NCBI GenBank assembly: GCA_016808115.1
Contig: JAEQBH010002191.1
Coordinates: 186,001 to 250,000 of the forward strand
Direction: 5' to 3'
DNA: 64,000 nucleotides
From: Tetrastigma voinierianum
Lineage: Eukaryota > Streptophyta > Magnoliopsida > Vitales > Vitaceae
The number at the start of each line of letters is the position of its first letter. The first letter of the stretch is position 1. Positions 59,830 through 64,000 of the stretch are shown piece by piece. The position numbers and the translations under genes are program-made. Under the pieces are notes generated by a model that saw only the letters and a list, made by a program, of their open reading frames with translations, was not told where the DNA came from and ran no database searches.

Positions 59830-61450
59830 AAGGTGAGAACTATTTTAAATATGCAATACCAAGATCTGATAAAGAAATGAAAGCGAAAATGATGAAAAAG
59901 TGATGCGTGAAGTGCACATTAGGCAAGCAGTGAAACGAAGCTGACCCGAGGAAATTTCGATATGATTGCGAAAATTTCATTTGGGATTCGCGAAAGAGAA
60001 ATTTATAACCATAGCGAGAATTTGTAATCCTAGTGGGAAACTAATAAGTAGCGAATTTGCTACATACGAAAATCAACATTGCCTAACGAAATTCTCCATT
60101 TTAAGCTATCTCTAAATTTCGCTAGAATTTGTAAATTCAGCTAGCTAGTAATCCTTTGTCTTATAAGCGAATTTGTGTTCTTTATCTCTTACGTGCCGAT
60201 TTAAACTGAAATTTGCGAGAAATTTTGCTAGGCTAGCGAGAATTTTATTATCACAGCGGAAATTCTCTGCATAGCGAGAATTCCTTGCTGTGATTTTATT
60301 GTAATTAATGCCCCGAAGCGACCACAGTTTTGGTGTATTACTTCTTGCCCCCTTGTATAAGCGAAAACTTTGGAAAGCTCTTGTAGTTTCACACGACCAG
60401 TTGAAGATTACATATAAACCCCCATGGTTTGTAACCTAAGCAATCTTTTGTGACTTTTCATTTATGTAAATATCTCACTTGGCGCAGTTTTAGGGTTTAC
60501 TTTTCTCTCTTCTCTCTTTCTTTCTTTCGTTTCTAATTTGCCAAGCACCTCTTGAGGATGACAACTCAAGAGATGCTTGAAAAGCTAAGCCTTATAGCTT
60601 TGAAGGAGGTTTGCTAGCTTGGTTTTTGTGGCGGAGTTGCGGGTTGTCCTCTGTTTTAAATGCTACGAATTTACTGTATTTATGGCTCCGTATCTTCAGA
60701 CTAGGGTTGAATATCATTTAATGTCCAACTACTTTGGCGATACTTACCATGCTTTAGAGATTGAGTGCATACTTATTGTTAGATGCCTTGTTATTCTTTA
60801 GATGGTCTTTACGAACCCCTTTGAAATGAGGTTAGTGCTAGGGTTTTGAGCTAAGGGGCTATGGATGCATATGCTGTGTTGACTCGAATAAGTGGTTTTT
60901 AGGGTTAGGTTTATAGTTAAACAAGATCCAGGTTATGGCTTGGGTATAGGATATAACAGGGACACTTGTTGCCCGTGTTATCAAGCTAGTAACACAAACC
61001 TTGAAGTTACCATTTCACCTTCATTTTCAATTATTACGGTTATTCGAGTAACCAAACAACTCATTTGTTTAAGCAAAAAGTTGAAAAATCCAAATTAAAA
61101 ATATCACCATTTCAACAGCGATGCGAGTCATTCATAGATGAAAACCCATTCCGTGTTAGGCCACTGAACCAGCATGCATTAGCTTGACTACGATAGGAGG
61201 AATTTATAGGAAACAGATTTTGTTGATTAAAACTCACCTCTTAGGTAGCACGAGATCAAATGGCGCTTGGGTGCCGGGGGATGGTGCGAACTACGTTTGA
61301 TAAGTTGAAGTGTACTTGTGATCAACATCATAGTGAAGGTATTCTTACAGCCACTTTTGAATTTGGTTCTTTATGCTTGCAAGTTTTCACTATGACGATT
61401 CTTGCCTTTGTTCACCCAATTTACGCTATCTGATCGGTTTATTTATTAAC
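59830..61450 (+). mobile_element. Probable 5' LTR and leader of element C
   Basis: Non-coding. From about 59940 to 60300 the word gcgagaattt or gcgaaattt, and its reverse complement, recurs at least nine times. A plus-strand TATA-like TATAAA is at 60413-60418, followed by tagggttt and a CT-rich leader at 60500-60535. The order (repeats, TATA, CT-rich leader, then gag about 1.5 kb later) fits a plus-oriented LTR with 5' untranslated region. No second LTR is available within the window and I found no secure PBS. Confidence 0.4.
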
Positions 61451-62039
61451 AAATAACCCTTTTTGCGAGTTTGTTTATTTATTTCTTGTGTCTCGGTTAT
61501 TATGTAGTGTTTATGCACCATTTGGGAAGAGAGACATCGGGTAGACTCACGAGAGAATCGATTACACCGGTTGAGCAAAGTTGTGAAATCGGTGTGCTTG
61601 ATAGAGAATATGGATCCTTGCACGAGGAGCGAGTCGTAGGGTACCCGGTGAATCCAGCGGCTACGGTCAGTGAGGGAACACATACACCTCTAGAGTCGGT
61701 GCCCCGTCTTGCATCATACCCCCTGTGAGATGTAGCGAGTGAGGCCACTGTTGGTGCCCTACTCCCCACATATCATGTGGTATGGAAAATGAAAATCCAT
61801 ACACACATATAAGGGATTTTAGGAAGTTTGCACAACCTTTAAGGAAGGTATGATGGACATGGATTTGCTTAAGGCGAAAGCATTTCAGTAACCACAAGGA
61901 CAGGCGGGTGGCTTAACTCACTTTGAGGCAGGAACCATTAGAAATTGAAATTTAGGCACGCAGCGAGTTTTGAAGAAATTCTTGATTGCCTGAGACCATG
62001 ATTTGAAAAGACAAATCTACACATTTGCTTCTCTTAATG

Positions 62040-62290
62040 ATGAGGAGGGTTACACCCGATCTTTGGGATGGATTCATGGAGACCATTAGTGCTTGTCCCA
62101 CATCATGGTTTCGACACATGGATCTTGTAAGCCACTTCTATGGTGGTATGTCTCCTGCCACGTGAAGCGGCTTTTGGAAACTATGTGTGGGGAGATTTTA
62201 CGGCAACGCACCACGATGAAGCCGTGGATTTCTTGAATTATGTGGGCGAAACTTCCAAAGGGTTGGGATGAGACAGGCAAGAGAGGTGGA
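62040..62290 (+). pseudogene. Gag relic of element C
   Basis: Plus frames give 'CPHHGFDTWILVSHFYGGMS'-like wording with 'PATW' (about 62092-62165) and 'FLNYVGETSKGWDETG'-like wording (about 62230-62275), matching the central Gag region of Athila-type gypsy elements ('HHGF...FY.GL...FLDYVAE..KGWDEP'). Several frame changes occur within 200 bp. A later segment near 62738-62770 ('VGNFMEEQRINARLTRRID') is the usual Gag C-terminal linker. Confidence 0.75.
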
Positions 62291-63435
62291 GAAAATGAGG
62301 CCCTCGGCACACGAGGGGAGAGGTTTTTACACTTCGGAGGACTTGGAAATGAAGCAAAATCTCAACCTAGTAGGAAAGGTGGAGGAGTTAGAAGGAAAGA
62401 GGCTCCCATGAGTGCGGCGGTGGCGAAAATCCTGCACGGGCAATCCATTTACCAATTTCAAGTACTTGCCCGCACCGAAGGACGGTATCTATGGCCACAG
62501 CCGATGGGGATTTGATGTCGGAATGTGCGAATCTCGGTAGGTCGATACAAGCCACCACAACCTAATGCCCCATATGGAAATACCTCTGATTCAATTGGAG
62601 GAATCTTTAACCTCTCCTGGAAACCCGATCCCCTGCACATGTACTTTATTTGCGAACCACGGTTTGGTTCCTCTCAAACCCGACCACCTCCATCTATCAT
62701 CTCACGTGGAGCAAGCCATATTGAATTTGAGTAAGTGGTGGGCAACTTTATGGAAGAACAAAGGATCAATGCACGATTGACGCGAAGGATTGATGCGTAG
62801 AAGCACGATGAGCGAGAGAATAGATGGGCTTGAGGCGATCTTAATCAGTAGGCGACTTGCGGTGGCCGATCACAAAGATCGACAATATTACGGAGTGCAG
62901 AGGAAAGAGGAAGGTTCCCTTCGAAAACGAGTGCCAAACCACACAAGGGAATCCATGAGGTAGAATTAAATGCAACGGTCGGGAATGGATGAGGTAAAGG
63001 TATAATCACCTTGAGGAGTGGAAAGGGTTGATCGACCAATCTGAACATCGAGAAACCGGGAAAGAAGTAGAAATGGAGCAGAACACATTTTTTGAAGGGG
63101 ACTGGTAGGAAACCGCGACGCCACCCCCGTTTCCACAGGCACTTAGAAGCAAGAAGAAGAAGGCATCTCGACAAGCGGGCATCTAGAAGTCTAAAATGGG
63201 TGAAAGTGACATATCTTTTGGACATCGTGAGCAAGTCCTTTGCTTATCTGAAGTTTTGAAAGATCTTTGTCACGATCAAGAAGGGTTAGGCATTGAGAAG
63301 AGGCATTTCCTAGCCCGAGCAATCGGTGCCATAATCAGCAGAACCCGGTCAAATCTGGGATCTTGGATCTCCAGCGGTTTGATCCGATATTGGTGGGAAT
63401 TGTATAGACAAATCCTCCTTGATCACAGGAGCCGA

Positions 63436-63760
63436 GTGTGAACCTACTGCCATACTCGGTGTATAAGCAGTTAGGTTTGGGTGAACTTAAACCTACCAAC
63501 ATTACCTTATCATTGTAGATGGGTGGTGAAGATCCACACAGGGGATAGTTGAGGATGTCTTGGTGAGTAAGACAAGGAAATTCTACCCAGGTAGATTTTG
63601 TAGTGCTCGAACAGAACGGTGCAAATGAACCCGATTATGTGCCCGATCATCTGGGAAGACCATTTAGCCCGCTACGATGCAATCATCAATTTCGGGAATG
63701 GAATTAAATACGACTCATTTAACATGACCTTGGAAATTTGAACATATTCCATTTGAACAA
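63436..63760 (+). pseudogene. Aspartic protease relic of element C
   Basis: The frame starting at about 63436 gives 'VNLLPYSVYKQLGLGELKPT', then, with shifts, 'GIVEDVLV'-like, 'VDFVVLE' and 'DAIINFGNGI' / 'SFNMTLE'-like wording. This is the standard protease segment of Athila-like elements, just after the catalytic D(S/T)G, which itself should lie near 63400 but is not clearly readable. The enzyme would cleave the Gag-Pol polyprotein. At least three frameshifts. Confidence 0.8.
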
Positions 63761-64000
63761 GCAACCTGAAATTCTTAAGTGAAAATCAAATGACGTGAAG
63801 TTGGTTCGATTGGTCGACATCTGCGGGGAAGGCGAGTGTCGAGGTACGAGAAATGGCCAGCGAGTTGAGCGGTTTTGGTATTGCCATCGGTACCTTGCGG
63901 GGCAATTGCTTTCGGTTAATCGTCGGTGAGCGAGTCAGCGATAGAAATCGACACGAGGAATCGGCTCGGGCGTCTTAGGGTTGAGGAGATCATCCTCCTT

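Larger units (their letters stand above)
61900..64000 (+). mobile_element. Athila-like Ty3/gypsy element (element C), cut by window end
   Basis: Contains gag and protease relics on the plus strand in the normal order. Reverse transcriptase and integrase would lie beyond 64000. The junction with minus-strand element B (pol start at about 59.73 kb, with no gag to its right) suggests that C, or the rearrangement that placed it, removed the 5' end of B. Confidence 0.65.

Overview
This is nuclear DNA from a flowering plant, most likely a woody eudicot. It contains two decayed, tandemly related CC-NB-ARC-LRR (CNL) disease-resistance genes of the RPP13-like/R1-like type (their motifs remind me of grapevine-type CNLs) set among heavily decayed, nested transposable elements. 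I find no intact protein-coding gene, tRNA, rRNA or CRISPR array. Every substantial coding relic is broken by frameshifts or stops.

Layout. 0-5.5 kb: the 3' part of a plus-strand Ty3/gypsy element (integrase start, a large interruption, integrase end, polypurine tract, 3' LTR). 5.5-10.8 kb: a LINE-derived zf-RVT/RNase H relic, split by a minus-strand hAT transposon at 6.72-10.62 kb. The insertion is flanked by a 9-bp direct repeat and removing it restores the RNase H reading frame. 11.6-15.3 kb: CNL pseudogene 1. 15.3-19.0 kb: its 3' flank, with three copies of a non-coding module and an orphan LRR tail. 19.0-22.1 kb: AT-rich DNA. 22.2-26.0 kb: CNL pseudogene 2, with a 3' flank homologous to that of pseudogene 1 up to 28.4 kb, so gene plus about 3 kb of flank was duplicated as a unit.

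28.4-30.4 kb is AT-rich and holds a hairpin. 30.4-48.25 kb is a large minus-strand Tat-like Ty3/gypsy element (element A) with about 630-bp LTRs, a PBS-like site, gag and pol relics and a tandem array in its 3' region. That array is split by a 3.95-kb reverse-oriented solo LTR with a perfect 5-bp target duplication (GGTAG). A related plus-oriented LTR lies at 33.17-35.59 kb. 48.3-56 kb is repeat-derived DNA containing a striking array of about 67-bp units, each built on a TCGCGA-centred dyad (50.02-50.94 kb), and three successive tandem-repeat families (54.48-55.74 kb). 56.5-59.7 kb holds the pol of a second minus-strand Tat-like element (B). 59.8 kb to the window end is a plus-strand gypsy element (C, Athila-like): LTR-like leader, gag and protease, continuing past the edge.

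The genes do not form a working pathway. The window records a small NLR cluster that duplicated and decayed, beside a retrotransposon nest whose internal order can be read from target-site duplications. Many defects are 1-3 nt indels, so part of the apparent decay could be assembly error. That should be settled before calling the NLRs dead.
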